Under the pieces are notes generated by a model, which saw only the letters and a program-made list of their open reading frames with translations, was not told where the DNA came from and did not search any database. 64,000 bases of DNA from Argentina anserina (lineage: Eukaryota > Streptophyta > Magnoliopsida > Rosales > Rosaceae), in NCBI RefSeq assembly GCF_933775445.1, contig NC_065874.1:32496501-32560500 (forward strand), given 5' to 3'. Positions 30,261-44,159 of this stretch are shown piece after piece. Numbering within the stretch: the first letter of the stretch is position 1; each line of letters opens with the position of its first letter. Position numbers and translations under genes: made by a program.

Positions 30261-32250
30261 TGTGTTGTACTAAAATGTGTCCAAAACGACGCCACTTCGA
30301 AGTGGATAAGAAACAACGTTTTCCCCTGAAACTCGTGTTTGTAAAAATGGCGCGGACTTAACGGTTTTTTCCTTCGTTTTTTTCCAAAAGATTCCGATCA
30401 AACGACGTAGTTTAAGAGGAATAAGAAATGGTTGATTTCCATTTATTTTTGTAGATTAGATTTCTTACCTAATTAGTGTCTTTCTAATTCAAAAGATATA
30501 CCTAATTAATTTTATAGCATTATTGGCTATATTCAATCCCTCAATGAGTGTTTGTATTCTCTAATCTCTATCATCTCTAATCTCTTTCATTATTGAGAGT
30601 TGACTATCTTTGTATTGCATCACATCCGTTTTTGTACACGCATATTACATCACATATTTGTACTCATTGGAGTAGAATTGGAGCATAAGTGTTGTTGGTT
30701 CGACATAGTGATAATTAGGTGTACTAGTTGTGTGTGCGTTATCTATTGTAGAATTGGAGTATAATTGGAGCATAAGACTTTGAATTCAAAATTTGATTCT
30801 CCTCATCGCTTGAGTTACCACATAGACATAATGAGACTTTCAGACTTTTATACGTTTAAATTTACATTAGATCCTCAATAAAGTGTTTGGTTTGAAAATT
30901 CAAAACTAAGCGTTGTTTATAGGCTTGTTTTTCAACTGCTTGCTCCTTTATATATCGATCAGGTAATAAGTTAGAGTTCGGGTAGATGATAGGGGTTCTG
31001 GTTCATTTATCATCTATGTCCTTATAGTAGCACCTTACGTTTATGTAAAAACATTGGCAATTGAGCTTCTGTGGGTAAAAATTGCCCGTATAATCCAAAT
31101 GCATTGTTACATTTCCAAAAAAAATTTCCAATATGTTGAAATTTAGAAAATCTGCCAATCTTTATCTATACCAAATGTTTCAAGATATTAGAGCATCTCC
31201 TACGCCTTACCTACTTCTTCAATAACCTGTACCATTTTGGTTAATGAGAATTTATGAGTTCTACCTTACATCAACAATGAAGCCTCTATTGTTTTATTAA
31301 TCAGCAAGTTTAGCTACCAGGAGAAACTACCTACTACTCCAAAAGGTAGAAATTCTAAAAAATTATCCAAACAAACAATTACTTGTTACATTTCTTCTAT
31401 ATTTTTCATTTTAGTTAACCAGAAAATGGGCTATGAAACTCTCACCTAGATCCTCCAAGAACTCTACCTGGCCAAACTCCAATCATATAGTGTGAGTTCT
31501 GGAATGAGCCCAAGCTCTGAGAGCACCGGCTATTTTTGTAGATGGCGTCTCAATTTTTAGCGGAACAGTAGATATGGTTAAAGTGACTTTTGAGTTATTG
31601 ACCGTTATTTTCACGCGGGTTGAGGAATCCGACAACCCAAAAACACATGGTCAAAAATCGAATACCAAGCGCAACATCTTGTAGCACGGAAAGGGATGAA
31701 AATATTTTCTCACCTCATACAGTCGATACAGTGGTCGGAGTCGTTATATTTGAAGAATATAGTGAGGTCGGGAAACCCATAAAGAGGAAATTGTAAATTG
31801 TTGATCGAAAGTGAAAGACGGAGATACTCATGACTAGAAAATCACTATGGGATCAAGAACTTGTCACTTGCAAAAATCGATCTCACCGGAAAAATGAGAA
31901 TTTACCGGAAATTGTAAAGTTCACCAAACTTCTCTTCTTCGATTTTATCTCCTCGTTAGTTGCACGAGAAACCAAAAGCAGTGAATGTAACTATGACGTC
32001 GAGAGGAAGGAAAAGAGACCCTTCCGGTGGCCGGAGAGAGGAGAAAAGATGTCAAAAAGCCAAAGGTGGATGTGCTCCATGGCCGATGGGATCAAAGTCC
32101 AAGTCAGACTTACCCAGCAATTTCATTTCACCAATTCACCTGCATAGCGTTTCCGGTTTTTTATTGTCTCTAACATCTGAGTGTTAAGTGGGACCAAGTC
32201 ACCTCATCCTATCCCATATCAACACATATGAAAAATTGATCTGGGCTATG
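30261..32250. other. Intergenic spacer
   Basis: Contains the CBSX3 promoter on its left. An open frame at 31830-32147 is basic and unlike any family I know. The rest is AT-rich with no clear repeat, up to the 9-bp target duplication at 32251-32259. Confidence 0.4.
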
Positions 32251-32259
32251 GGAGAGTGG

Positions 32260-33312
32260 GGGATGCAAATTTGCTCCCCATCCATACTTTCCCACTTTCA
32301 TCACCATCCACCTAGTTAGTTGACACATGTCTTCTAAACTTAACCACTCTAACTATGGTTACTCTACATATTTTATATAACATTTTTCTTTCTTTCTTTT
32401 GTTTTTTATTTTAAAACCAAAATATCAAATCCTAATAACAAAATATCAAATCCTAATATCATTGAAGTTATTTGACTTATTTCCCCAACGTTCGATGCTA
32501 CTCAATTATGTATACAAAAACTTTCTAATCCTAGTTTATATTATACTAATCTTTTCTCATTTCATAATAAGTACTAATCATTAATCTTATGTTAATTTTT
32601 TATCTAATTTTTTTCTTTAAACAAAGTATCAAATCCTAATACTATATAATTAATAAAATATATTATATATTGTTGAAGTTCAAAAAAATCAAAGCCTAAT
32701 ATATATTAATCAACGAGCAGTATATAATTTCTCTTTTTCAAAAAGTGAGTAACAAGCTTCCGAAAAAAATTACAAGAGAACAAGTTTGATCATATATCTG
32801 CAAGTCAATCTTGCGAACATAGTATCGCTAAGGAAAATAATATAGAAAAACATTCAAAAGAAGAACATATCTCATTCCATTAGAATCAAATTTAATATAT
32901 TGTCATCATGTTATAGCTATTGAAATTGTCATAAACAATATCCAAAAATGAACACTAAAAATTAAAACGATCAAGTATATGCATGAGATTAATGATTAGT
33001 ACTTATTATGAAATGAGAAAAGATTAGTATAATATAAACTAGGATTAGAAAGTTTTTGTATGCATGATTGAGTAGCATCGAACGTTGGAGAAATAAGTCA
33101 AATAACTTCAATGATATTAAGATTTAATATTTTGTTATTAGGATTTGACATTTTGGTTTTAAAATAAAAAACAAAAGAAAGAAAGAAAAAGATTATATAA
33201 AATATATAAAGTAACCATAATTAGAGTGATTAAGTTTAGAAGACATGTGTCAACTAACTAAATGAGTGATGATAAAAGTGGGGAAGTATGGGTGGGGAGC
33301 AAATTTGCATCC
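32260..33312. mobile_element. MULE-like element with about 330-bp terminal inverted repeats
   Basis: The left arm (about 32260-32590) starts GGGATGCAAATTTGCTCCCC and the right arm (about 32980-33312) is its diverged complement, sharing blocks such as TGACACATGTCTTCTAAACTT and AACGTTCGATGCTACTCAAT. An exact 9-bp direct repeat GGAGAGTGG flanks it (32251-32259, 33313-33321). The roughly 390-bp middle has no transposase. It is a non-autonomous TIR-MULE. Confidence 0.85.
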
Positions 33313-33321
33313 GGAGAGTGG

Positions 33322-34127
33322 TGCATAACAGAAGGCTCGTGGAAACAAATCAAACTAGGAGCAAACACCTGAACCAGGATTCTCCTTATCTAGTCCCCAC
33401 TTGAAGCTGGAGTTCTGGACAAGAAGTGTAGGAGCATGTTCTAAAATTCTGTACCCTATTTACCTGAGACCCCATACCAAAATGTTAAAAAACCACAAAA
33501 CAAGACCAATGCTTCTTACAAAAAACCACTCCCACCAAAAACCAACAAAGACTCTACAATGTCCAAACCAGATGACCATTTTGAGGAAAACACGTCAACT
33601 GTGAACTATAAACAGCCATGAGCCATGCAGATCACCCAAGTGGATTTTTTTCTTCATTTTTTTTTCTCTATCATTTTTATTCTGAAATTAATTAAGGTTG
33701 TGTTTGGTACCAACAATTAAAACTTTCTTTCTCGTGCTGGTCACATGAGGCAACCGATTATTAAATGTTAGGCAATGGACCAGTGGTAGCAGATAGAAAT
33801 ATTTATATTTATACCTAGAATTTTATTTATTAATTTCCCTTTTTTGTTGTTCCCAAAAGGTGAAAAATAAAGAAAGTGGAATGGGAAAAGACCATCTTTG
33901 GAAGAAAAAGATTGAAACTTTGAACAATAGTCAAGAGTTTAAATGTCAATGGAACTTCATTGCTGTCAGTCCATCACCTGTCCTGTTTGGTTTGAAGTTT
34001 AAATTATCTTGGTCCGGTCCAAAGTTCACAACTTTGATCTGCTTTTTTGCATCTCTGAGATTCCTTGCAACGTTTTCGGGTGCCTCGGATCCGATTTGGC
34101 AATTGGGTTTTTGTCAAAAGTATTAAA
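33322..34127. other. Spacer and PP2C promoter
   Basis: No gene or repeat recognised. The last part must hold the promoter and leader of the PP2C gene. Confidence 0.4.
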
Positions 34128-37100
34128 ATGGGTTCTTGCTGTTCTACCAATTCCAAAGGAATGGGGAAGAGGATTGATACTATGGAGCTGAGCTCTGTGG
34201 AGGATGTTGGTGCTACTTCTTCTCCTCCAAAGAACTCAAAGAGATGGATTACGAGGAAGAAAACCAGAGGTGAGAAGGTGGGTGATAGAGATGTGGCTCA
34301 TCAGGTTGAGATTCCAGGAAGGTTGATTAGCAATGGGGGCAGCAAAGTTGCTTGCTTGTATACTCAGCAGGGTAAGAAGGGAACCAACCAAGACGCCATG
34401 CTTGTTTGGGAGGTTAGTGATGACTTGGTCTTTTACTTGTTTTTGTAGCTTTGTGTATGATCAGCAATACCATATTGATTGACTTTGATCTGGACCCAAC
34501 TTCGAAATTCATGGTTGCAATGCTTACTAAATATTACTGCGGTGTAACTGGTGTTTGAGTAGAGAATGGGGTTGTAGAGCCAATAGGGAAAGTTGGAACG
34601 GTGTGTTGGAAATGTGGTTGACTTGGAAAATATGGTTTTTGCAGTAGAGAGGAATTTATAGAATAGGAAAACAGAAGATTGGATCATGTTGTTGCTTCTA
34701 TTGCAGTTTTGGTCAATTTCTTTTGTGCTATTTTATTCAGGGTTTACTCATTCTAAGGCAAGTATTTTTTTTTTCATAGTAATTCTAGCTCAACATGCTT
34801 TCCATCAAGTTCACACTTTCATGCAACTATTGGTAATCTAGTTTGTGCACCTATACTAGCACATTTATGCTCATTGTGATCGTGGAACGACCCTTGTAAG
34901 GATGCTGGTAATCATGCTCTACATGTAGATTCGCTATATTGTTCTTGCAAATGTACTAGTCTTTTGAACTGTAAAGGAACCTTGCCCTACCTTGTGACTT
35001 TATTACGGTATGACTAACTGAGGTTATAAAAGCATGATACATTTGGCATAAAATTTTCTCGTTGACAGAACAATACAAATTTCAGAGCATATTCAGGCTA
35101 ATAAACCGTTCTATATCCTGTGTGTTTCAGTAGTGGCTTTTATTCAAGCATTGGAATTTGCTATACACAGCAGTATATATGATTTTCAAATATCATTAAC
35201 TAGGCATCAAATTACATGCATCCTGACAATTTTCCTTTTTCTTCTCTCGTTGACATCAGTATGTGATGATATGGTTATAATGTTTGTGTGATAGGATTTC
35301 AGTTCAAGAAGTGATACAGTATTTTGTGGGGTATTTGATGGCCATGGTCCGTTTGGTCATATGGTCGCCAAGAAAGTTCGGGATTCCCTTCCACTTATAC
35401 TATGCACTCAGTGGAAAGCTAATTCAGATGGTGACCTGAGTAACCTTAGTAAGACAGAAAATGGAAACGGACATTCTAATTTTGAAGAACCAGCATCTCC
35501 TAGCATTGATGATGAGTGGCGCGAGTCAATGGAGGTTCAGGAAACTGAAAATCTCCCCGACATGTATGAACCACTAAAAAAGTCATTCCTAAAGGCTTTC
35601 AAGTTGATGGACAAGGAATTAAAATTGCATCCGACAATCGATTGCTTCTGTAGCGGGACGACTGCTGTTACATTGATAAAGCAGGTGCGTATTCATTGAA
35701 ATTGGCATACACATAACGTCATAACTTATTGATATTTGTATATATGTCATTTGAATGTGCGACTGTACTCATGTGTCTATTTGTGCACTGCAAACACACA
35801 GACATTGAGATATATACATGAAAGTAGATCAACTTTGATGTTTTGAAGATACTGTAAAGTTATGGAAAACTTAGTTCTTCAAGTAAATGTCAGGTTGCTG
35901 ACAACTGAAGATGGTAAATGGTGGAAATTAATGGTGAAATTTTTATGTATATTACATACTGTGTGTACGGATTCTGTCATACCTTTTTGGATTATAGAGT
36001 TATGTTGCAACTTTTTGTTCCTTTATAATTATAAGTCTTTTTTTCCCTCATATGGTAGTAATAGTTCTCATCCATGGGTAAGCACTTTTTAATTATATAT
36101 TTGTTTTCGCTATTATTTCCATAAAGCTTAAGTAGATCACCCCTGCTCTATTCATGTCTTTGTTCACAATAGATTTTTATCATAAGGGCATTGCTTGAAG
36201 TGATTCACAGTGCTATAGTAGAAAGTGTTACTTACATGCATAAGATGATGAGATTTCCTATGAGCCATTTGTCTGATTTGTAATTTTTTGATTTTAGGGC
36301 CAGAATCTTGTACTTGGAAACGTTGGCGATTCAAGAGCTGTGCTGGCAACACGAGACAAAAACAACTCTTTAATTGCTGTACAATTGACAGTAGACTTAA
36401 AGCCTGATCTTCCTAGTATATATCTCTCTCTGTATCTCATCACAGACAACAGAAGTTATGTAGAACTATCGGTACTGGTTTGGAAGAATTTTGATAAATA
36501 TATTTTCTATTCTGTAATTAGGGGAAGCTGCTAGGATTCACCAATGCAAAGGAAGGGTATTTGCATTGCAAGATGAGCCAGAGGTTGCTCGCGTTTGGTT
36601 GCCTAATAATGATTCTCCTGGTTTAGCGATGGCTAGAGCTTTTGGGGACTTCTGTCTAAAGGATTTTGGTTTAATTTCGGTCCCAGATGTTTACTATCGC
36701 CGGCTTACAGAAAAAGATGAATTCATTATACTTGCCACCGATGGGGTAACTTTTTGTTATTTACTTTATATATTTGGGTTTCTTGCCACTTAAAACAGAT
36801 AATAAACTGTACATCATGCAGGTCTGGGATGTCCTTTCGAATAAGGAAGCAATAGAAATAGTGTCTTCTGCTCCTAGTCACACAACAGCAGCCAGGGCTC
36901 TTGTAGACTGTGCCGTTAGAGCTTGGAGGCTTAAATATCCTACGTCTAAGAATGATGATTGTGCTGTTGTATGCCTCTTTTTAGATCAGTTTTCCGTAGC
37001 TGATGAGGTTTCGATGGAGACTGAAGTGACAAACAATAAAGAAGAGGGAATTGAGAGAATGGCAACTGCAGAAAGTAACACTCAAGATCTAGAGATTGTT

Positions 37101-37409
37101 GATTCTCAAGTCATTTCTGTTGAGCATTCGGGTAGTGACTTAGAACTCAGTGATTCTCATGCTACTCCTCTTGAGCATTCAAGTACTGAACGAAGGTCCG
37201 ATGAGATTGTTCCTGTAACCGAGTCAACAGAGCAAATGCCTCCTACAAAGTTGGTGGGTCAGTCTAAAAGAAGTCTAGCAGAGTGTATTTCAACGGATGA
37301 AGATTGGTCAGCACTGGAAGGTGTTACCCGGGTTAATAGTTTGTTAAGTCTTCCAAGATTGTTATCTGGTGACAAAAGATCTCCTAGTTGGAGAAAGAAG
37401 TGGCTATGA
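34128..37409 (+). CDS. Protein phosphatase 2C (PP2C), N-myristoylation type, 5 exons
   Basis: Mn/Mg-dependent Ser/Thr phosphatase of the plant PP2C family. Exons: 34128-34412, 35295-35684, 36298-36415, 36522-36745, 36822-37409, joining to 1605 nt and 534 aa with GT-AG borders. The N-terminus MGSCCS fits N-myristoylation (Gly2) with nearby cysteines for palmitoylation, suggesting membrane attachment. Catalytic motifs appear in order: GTNQDAMLVWE, FDGHGPFGH, CSGTTAVTLI, GNVGDSRAVLA, GLAMARAFGDFCLKDFGL, FIILATDGVWDVLSN and NDDCAVVCLFLD, including the metal-binding aspartates. An acidic insert follows the second motif (about residues 145-175). A long Ser/Glu-rich C-terminal extension after the catalytic core (about 410-534) is less conserved. 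This layout matches the Arabidopsis clade E-type PP2Cs such as At1g03590; the exact subgroup is inference. Confidence 0.93.
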
Positions 37410-39456
37410 ATCGTCAAGAAGGCTTTCATTCATTTCATTTCACTCAGGAAAAATATCCAAAATGGTACCTGTGTACCCTCCAAATTTTGTTTCTGCAATG
37501 AACACAATGCTCAAGTTCACTACCAGACAGAAGAGAATTTGGAAGTTTCGGTCTTGATACAGATTCACAGGTATCACACCGTTCCTATATATACCAGTAA
37601 GCCACTGTGTTTAGAAGCCTCCTTTTGTTGAAAATAGTGGCCGTGCCGATTTTGTTGGCGAATTCTTATACCGTCCTTTGAAATATGTATGAACAGCTAT
37701 TGGTCTAGTGATACTGAGCTTCCCTTTTGTGTTTTTTTCTCACTGTAATTCCTTTGTAGACTTTTGGCTTCTAAATACAGTATAAATTTGATTTATTTGG
37801 CAGGGGAAGATTGTCGATGCCAGTGTTCCTTGATGAAACACTCGATTCTTTGGTGAAATTCTTTTCATCTCCCTGTGGTATGCAGCACACTGCTGGCACT
37901 AAACATGTTCGAAACATAAATACTCACAAAACTAGTTTGCAAATCACAGATAGTGAAGAAAGTAGACTGGTAGACTGTTTTTTAGCAATATCTGAAGCTA
38001 GGGTTGGCATCAAGCATAGTTCAGGCATACCATTATTGCTCAAAACTAGACTAGTTTACCAATCAGGCATCTCTCTCTAGCTCTCTCATGCATTATGCCT
38101 TATGCTAGGAGAGGCTTTGGCAGTTGTAACAGTTATTGCAAGTTTGATACCAATGGTGGACCTCACAGAAGAAACTCAAGAAAGCTCCACCTAAGTTCTG
38201 ACTATGCATTGAGTTCATATATCTGCTCTGATTTGCTTGTTTAATAATCAAAGGCATGAGCCAACATAGCCCTCAAAGGATTTAGTCCCGAACTCCCTTT
38301 AGGGGGTTTATCTCAATTAGTTGAAGAGGGTAGTTCACTCATCTATAGTACTGGTTCATTCATTTATATGAATTGGGGAATCTTTATACCATAGACAAAA
38401 GCCTGAATGATTTGAAAAGAAAAATGAACACACAAATGACACAATCATAACAAGAGAACATGAAGACAATAGAGAAAGAAAAGAGAGAAGCTGCTATAGT
38501 TGAAAATCCATATGGTTCTGTTTCTGTTATACCTTTGCATTTTTTGTATATTTTTCGTTCCTCTTTGCAATTTGGATGATCCTTGATGCTTGTCAATGAC
38601 CTTTGTTCTATCCTTTGTTTATTACTGTTTGGTGCTGTGTCCATAAGTGCTATGAAGGAAGATTCCTCTGCAGGTTGAAGCATGATTTTTACTATTTTCA
38701 TTAACAATCTGAAAGGCATGCACCTTCAACAAATCATTAGCATGAAATTGTATTACAAACCTGAATGTTATATCCCTTCAGTGACAATGTGTAAAAAGAC
38801 AGTGGAAGAAAAAACAAAGTGGAGATAAGCTTTCCATCTATCATCTATGCTAGTTTGCTTTCTATTTTGTGAATCTGGGAATGAAGTTGGGAGAGAAAAA
38901 AGAGAATAATGGGTGTGCAATTATGAAATATCACTTGTCCTGTGGGAGCAGACAAAGGATCTCATTTATTTTTCACACTGATTTCCACATAGAGCAAGAG
39001 GGTGGTACAGAGATAGCAAGGTAGTGTTTCTATCTTTGGCCTACATATTTAATACAATTGTTGGCTAGTGATTTGTTTCCAACTTAGATGCCTTTTCACC
39101 TCAGCTGGCCTCTCATGCTACATTGCAAGTGAAAGGCTCGGGGGCCCTGCAAATTGAATTACAAGGTGAATGAATTGATTGGATCGATTAGAAATGTACT
39201 ATTGCTTAATAACTTAACATGCTATATGATCGAATCAGCTTGTCTAGATTAATAATTTGACAACATAACATTTGAACTATTTCTTTAGCAGCACATATAC
39301 TTCAGAAATCAGAATAATGGTTACTCCATGTAACCTCTTTCCGTTATATTGTGAAAAAATAATAATCTGAATGAGCATTTAACCTAGATCATGCTTACTC
39401 AAAAACACAAACACACTAAAATACTAAATGGAACAATTGCATAATCTCCATCACAC
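37410..39456. other. PP2C 3' region and spacer
   Basis: The 3'UTR of PP2C and possibly a non-coding exon follow the stop. Open frames at 37811-38080 (plus) and 38384-38719 (minus) have no recognisable family. No repeat was seen before the TRIM element. Confidence 0.4.
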
Positions 39457-40019
39457 TGTTGAAGAGGAGAGATCTCACATCTAATAAATGACAAATAAAA
39501 TAAAGTTTATAAGTGGGTGGATAATACTCAATTGTACTGAGGCATTGTGATTAAAACTCAACACTTGTGAAGTGACTAAGTTGGGCCACGCTTGTCGCTG
39601 TTTAACATGGTATCAGAGCGGGTTCCTCTCCAGTCGCGCCTCCAACCTGTCGTGCGCCCGAGTTGGGTGCCACTTTGCCATGGGCTTGAGTTGGGTTCCA
39701 TTATCATGTCATCAAGGGGTTTCCGATTTGATGGTCACCAAGTGTCGTTGGTTACTGGACCTTGGTTTATTTCGTCACAGTGTGTGAGATGTTAATTTGT
39801 CACGTGCAGACCTAAAAATTAGGTTGCACGTGAGGGGACATGTTGGAGAGGAGAGATCACACATCTAAAACTGATAAATAAAATAAAGCTTATAAGTGGG
39901 TGGATAATACCCAATTGTACCGAGACCTTTTGTGATTAAAACCCAATACCTATGAGGTGACTAAGTTGAGATAATATCGGTACAGTTGGTCCACCAGCCA
40001 CGTTTTTCAGTGTTTAACA
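39457..40019 (+). mobile_element. TRIM (terminal-repeat retrotransposon in miniature)
   Basis: The 5' LTR is 39457-39607 and the 3' LTR 39841-40019; both start TGTTG.AGAGGAGAGATC and end GTGTTTAACA or similar. The primer-binding site TGGTATCAGAGC (initiator Met-tRNA) follows the first LTR directly at 39608, and a purine tract GTGAGGGGACA precedes the second. The internal part is only about 233 bp and non-coding. Flanks CACAC and CACAA match at four of five bases. The 3' LTR is longer by about 28 bp because of an insertion near 39972-40000. Confidence 0.87.
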
Positions 40020-42098
40020 CACAAGATTTGAGAACATATCTTAAATCTGATTCATTGACATAGCTCCTAGCTATTCAGCCAAGTAATCTACAACAATAGC
40101 GATCTTCTTGGTCTTCGGTTCACCTCTAGACTTTGACACCATCTATGGGGCATGCACTGAATTGTCTATGTTGCTTAGAGAGAATAGGGACCAAAATACC
40201 ATTATATATAGAGCACCAAAACATCAAGTTGATCTCCCATAATGATACTGACTTGACGTATAAGTTAACTCGTAATAGGATTCATAATGCAATACCAACT
40301 CATTTACCAATTGCACATGAATTCACTTACCCTTTAGGACTTGATTCACTTATCCTAAAACAAACCAGTATCAATGTGGATTACATAGAATTCAATTTCA
40401 GTCTGATATTAACTCTAACAGTATGATGAGTTCAATTTCAGTCTTACATATTGATCTGTTAATACGAATGTATCAAAGAAGCTAAAGAGACATCCTGAGA
40501 TTTAAAAACTCTACGAAAGGAACTTTTCTAGATCCATTGGTAATTAGAATGATCAGTGAAATACACAGGGGTTGTGCACTGTTCTTATTACTAGGTGTTT
40601 CAACTTTCATCAGAGTTTTTTTTTTCGATACAAACTTTCAACAGAGTTGAGCACTGTTGAAGAGACAGATTCAGGTGATGATATAGCTTATACAGTGAGG
40701 TTAAATCCATCTTATGCTAGCTAAGCAGACGTACGTTTACCCGCACGTGGTAAGGGTACGTACGTGTAGGACCAAAAGCACAGGTTATTGGGACAGAGAG
40801 TTGAAAGGATTGCTTGTATAAAATCATTGATCATTTCTGCATCTGTGCTCTGGTACCTTAGCGATACTGCTGCTGACAGCAAATATAGGTGCATAAATGA
40901 GCTTCCAGCAAGTTAGTTTGAGCATTGAATTGATTACTCAGAACCATAGCAAAAAGATTTAGCAGAGCTTTCTAATAATGCATGTGTGGGGATTCTCTTT
41001 CTGAATTCTACAAATTAACTTTAGTGTTTATAATGATGCCATAATTAAGGCCATACTGAAGAGCTTAGTATGAAATGTTGGATACTTCTGGCTTCTACAA
41101 ACACTAGTCTTTACAATGTTCGATGCGATTAAGGATTAAGGCCTTAATGAAGAGCTTAGTATGAATGTTGGGGAGCCGCACTAGCTCATCAGAGTGTAAG
41201 GAATGAGCAGACAGTGATCATCTAGGCAATTGGCAATAATCAACAAACGCAGAAGTGATCCATATTAAGTTCAAATTCAGACCCTGTTACTTAATGGTTA
41301 GCAGATTAAAATTAGGTTATATGATCAAGTCAAAAGCTCCTTAAATCTTATAGTTGAATCTTAAGAAATAGCTAGACGAACACAGAAAGTATGATAGACA
41401 CCGTTAAATAATATTAATAACTCTGTGATCGCTATACATAAAAGATGTAATCTAAAATTTCCAGATAGTATAAAAGAGAAATTAGGTAAATCAAATTTGG
41501 TAACCTACTAAGTTTCTAATTGCATATTGCATGCTGATCAACGTAAATTTGTCTATAAAAATAGAGGTTTTCATACCCTACTTTTGCTATGTTTTCCTCT
41601 TATTATCTTTGTTTTTACTTAATTTTGTGTTATAGGTGTCATGGATGCACAGTGATAGAAGAATAGCATAAATGAACAGAAGTAATGAATTCGAGTTGAA
41701 TAAGGATTTGTTTCCTTATGATGCTAGGAATCCTTGCTACATGAGGAGTATTGATCGAACCAGCTGAGTAATAATGCATATGATGAGTCCTACTTGGACT
41801 AGGAATTCGTTCAAGACCAGGAATTATGATGGAGAATTAATTGGCCAGCCTAGAAGTAAGTCCTAGAAGAATAAGAATTTCTGCCAGAACACGTCATCCA
41901 ATTTGGACAGATTTCCATGGACATCTCACATTGAATCAGAAAACGTGTCATATATGGATAGAAATCTCTATGACTCTATTTTCCCTAGGATTTGGAATCA
42001 AGTCAATCTACGATGTCTAGAGGAAGTTATGATGTAATCTTTGTCTGAAGGTCAGAATCCTAATAGGAAACGACTTTGTGATCAAGTTAAGCTTTGGA
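40020..42098. other. Intergenic spacer
   Basis: No gene recognised. A short imperfect direct repeat around TTAAGGCCATACTGAAGAGC and its copy (near 41045 and 41140) and a palindromic CGTACGT-rich patch with CACGTGG (40728-40765) are the only structures noticed. Confidence 0.4.
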
Positions 42099-43559
42099 TG
42101 TAACGACCCCAAAATTTCGAGTCTAAAAAAAACTCAAAATTCTAAAGTCGTTAAACACAAATAATCTCAAATAAATCGAAATCATTTAAATGTCGCAGCG
42201 GATCACATCTGAGTTTAAAATATAACTCAGTCAAGCCGATTATTACAAACCCAAAAGATAATTCAACATATAACAAATGGAATTGTATAATCCTCACAAC
42301 AACCTCACAAATAAAATCACAACAAATCTCACACACAATCCACGCTGGAACCTCACCACGACTGGATGCGATCGACTTCGAGTCTTCGGAGTCGTCACAC
42401 AATCACCACTACTCAGCACCTGCGGAAGTATCCCCTACACCATTGATATTGGTGCACCAGGATTGCAACACAAACCCGGTAAGCTTTACAGCTCGTATGA
42501 GTAAAATATTAAAATAGCTCTCGTCTCATAAAAGACACAACTCCACATCAACACAGGATAATGACAATCATGAGCAAACGAGCAACCCATCTGGTTACTC
42601 TAATACTTTCACAAAATGGTAACTAATGAGCGCTGGTACACATCTGTTACCCCTCACTTAGTATACCGTTGATGTTGGGTAACCACCCGCCACCCAACAT
42701 CCACAACAAGCTGAGTACCCATGAGCAGATAACCACCCGTTACCTTCATGCAGTACTATGGCAGACAGACTAGAGCTCTAACTGTATCGTAACTTTCGCC
42801 CGGCCAAAGGCTAGGTTCCGACTTGCCGAACATGTACAATAATCTCACATCATATTGTACCACACATCACGTCCGAAGACAAATCACAATATTTCACATT
42901 CTTCGTGATAAAATCATGTACAATAATCACACATCATATTGTACGTTTTAAAACTTTCACGATATATCCACAATAAAAATCATAACAGTATATTTTATAG
43001 CAAACTATATATATTCGTATTTATTTACCATTTATACAATATATACATAGTCCACTATATCCTATACATGTCATATTTCATAAACACCTGAAAAATTACG
43101 TACAATAATCTCACATCATATCATACTATTAAAATCACACATGCACAATTTTTCTGTCACCGAAATGACTAATTTTAATGAATTAATAACAGTATGTAAT
43201 TTAATGAACTATATATATATATATATGTATTTATTACCATTATACTGTATATACGTAGTCCACTAAATTATATACATGTTGTAATTCATTTGATAAACAC
43301 ACTTGCAAAAATGTTGAATCACCACGAGGGTAGATTCGTAATTCAGTGAGATTTTACTCACCTTATTGACTTGAGCGTGAATTCCACAATTTCTGAAGAT
43401 AATTTCCTTCCCTCGCTTATAGATCACCTTGAAAAGATAAGAAAGAAATTTAGGATCGTTTCGTTAAACCTTTAAATGCCAAAACAGTAATAAACGGTTA
43501 CTGTTCAGCAATTTTGGTTTATACGAAGTTACTGTTCACTATTCACTATTCACGGTTAC

Positions 43560-43992
43560 TGTACAATTATACGATTTATACGTATTTCTGTACGTATAAA
43601 TATTATATACGTATTTATATGCGTATAAATATTATATACGTATTTCTGTACGTATAAATATTATATACGTATTTATGTACGAATAAATATTAATACGTAA
43701 TTCTGTACGTACAAATATCATATACGTATTTATGTACGTATAAATATTAATACGTATTTTCTGTACGTATAAATATTAATACGTATTTTCTGTACGTATA
43801 AATATTAATACGTATTTCTGTACGTATAAATATTAATACGTATTTCTGCACGTATAAATACTATATACGTATAAATACTATATACGTATTTATGTACGTA
43901 TAAATACTATATACGTATTTATGTACGTATAAATACTATATACGTATTTCTGTACGTATAAATATTAATACGTATTTCTGTACGTATACGTA
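43560..43992. repeat. TACGTA-rich tandem repeat (about 26-31 bp unit, about 14 copies)
   Basis: Units alternate TACGTATAAATA with (TA)TACGTATTT(A/C)TG, so each unit is nearly palindromic around TACGTA. Length varies slightly from copy to copy. It lies inside the LTR-like block and is continuous, without unique spacers. Confidence 0.88.
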
Positions 43993-44159
43993 CGATTTAA
44001 ATGTAAATACAAACTCAGTAAATAACATTTACTAAATTACCCTTTTACAATTTACTTTTTACATTTACTGAAAGTAATTTATAATTACATTTACCGAAGG
44101 TAAAATTTAATTACATTTACCGTAGTAAATAAAAATTACATTTACATTTACCGTACACA

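Noticed and set aside
31830..32187. A 105-codon ORF as a gene
   Set aside because: No recognisable family, no splice support, composition like random sequence.
38384..38719. A 111-codon minus-strand ORF with a hydrophobic stretch
   Set aside because: No family resemblance and no clear promoter or splice context; it could be tested with RNA data but is not supported here.
38850..38920. Possible microRNA-like segment with GAATGAAG
   Set aside because: No convincing stem with a complementary arm nearby and no match to a known mature sequence.
40728..40765. CGTACGT palindromes with a CACGTGG G-box as a promoter
   Set aside because: No gene follows within reach on either strand, so a regulatory role cannot be supported.
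43560..43992. CRISPR-like periodic repeat
   Set aside because: Units are contiguous without unique spacers and the genome is eukaryotic.
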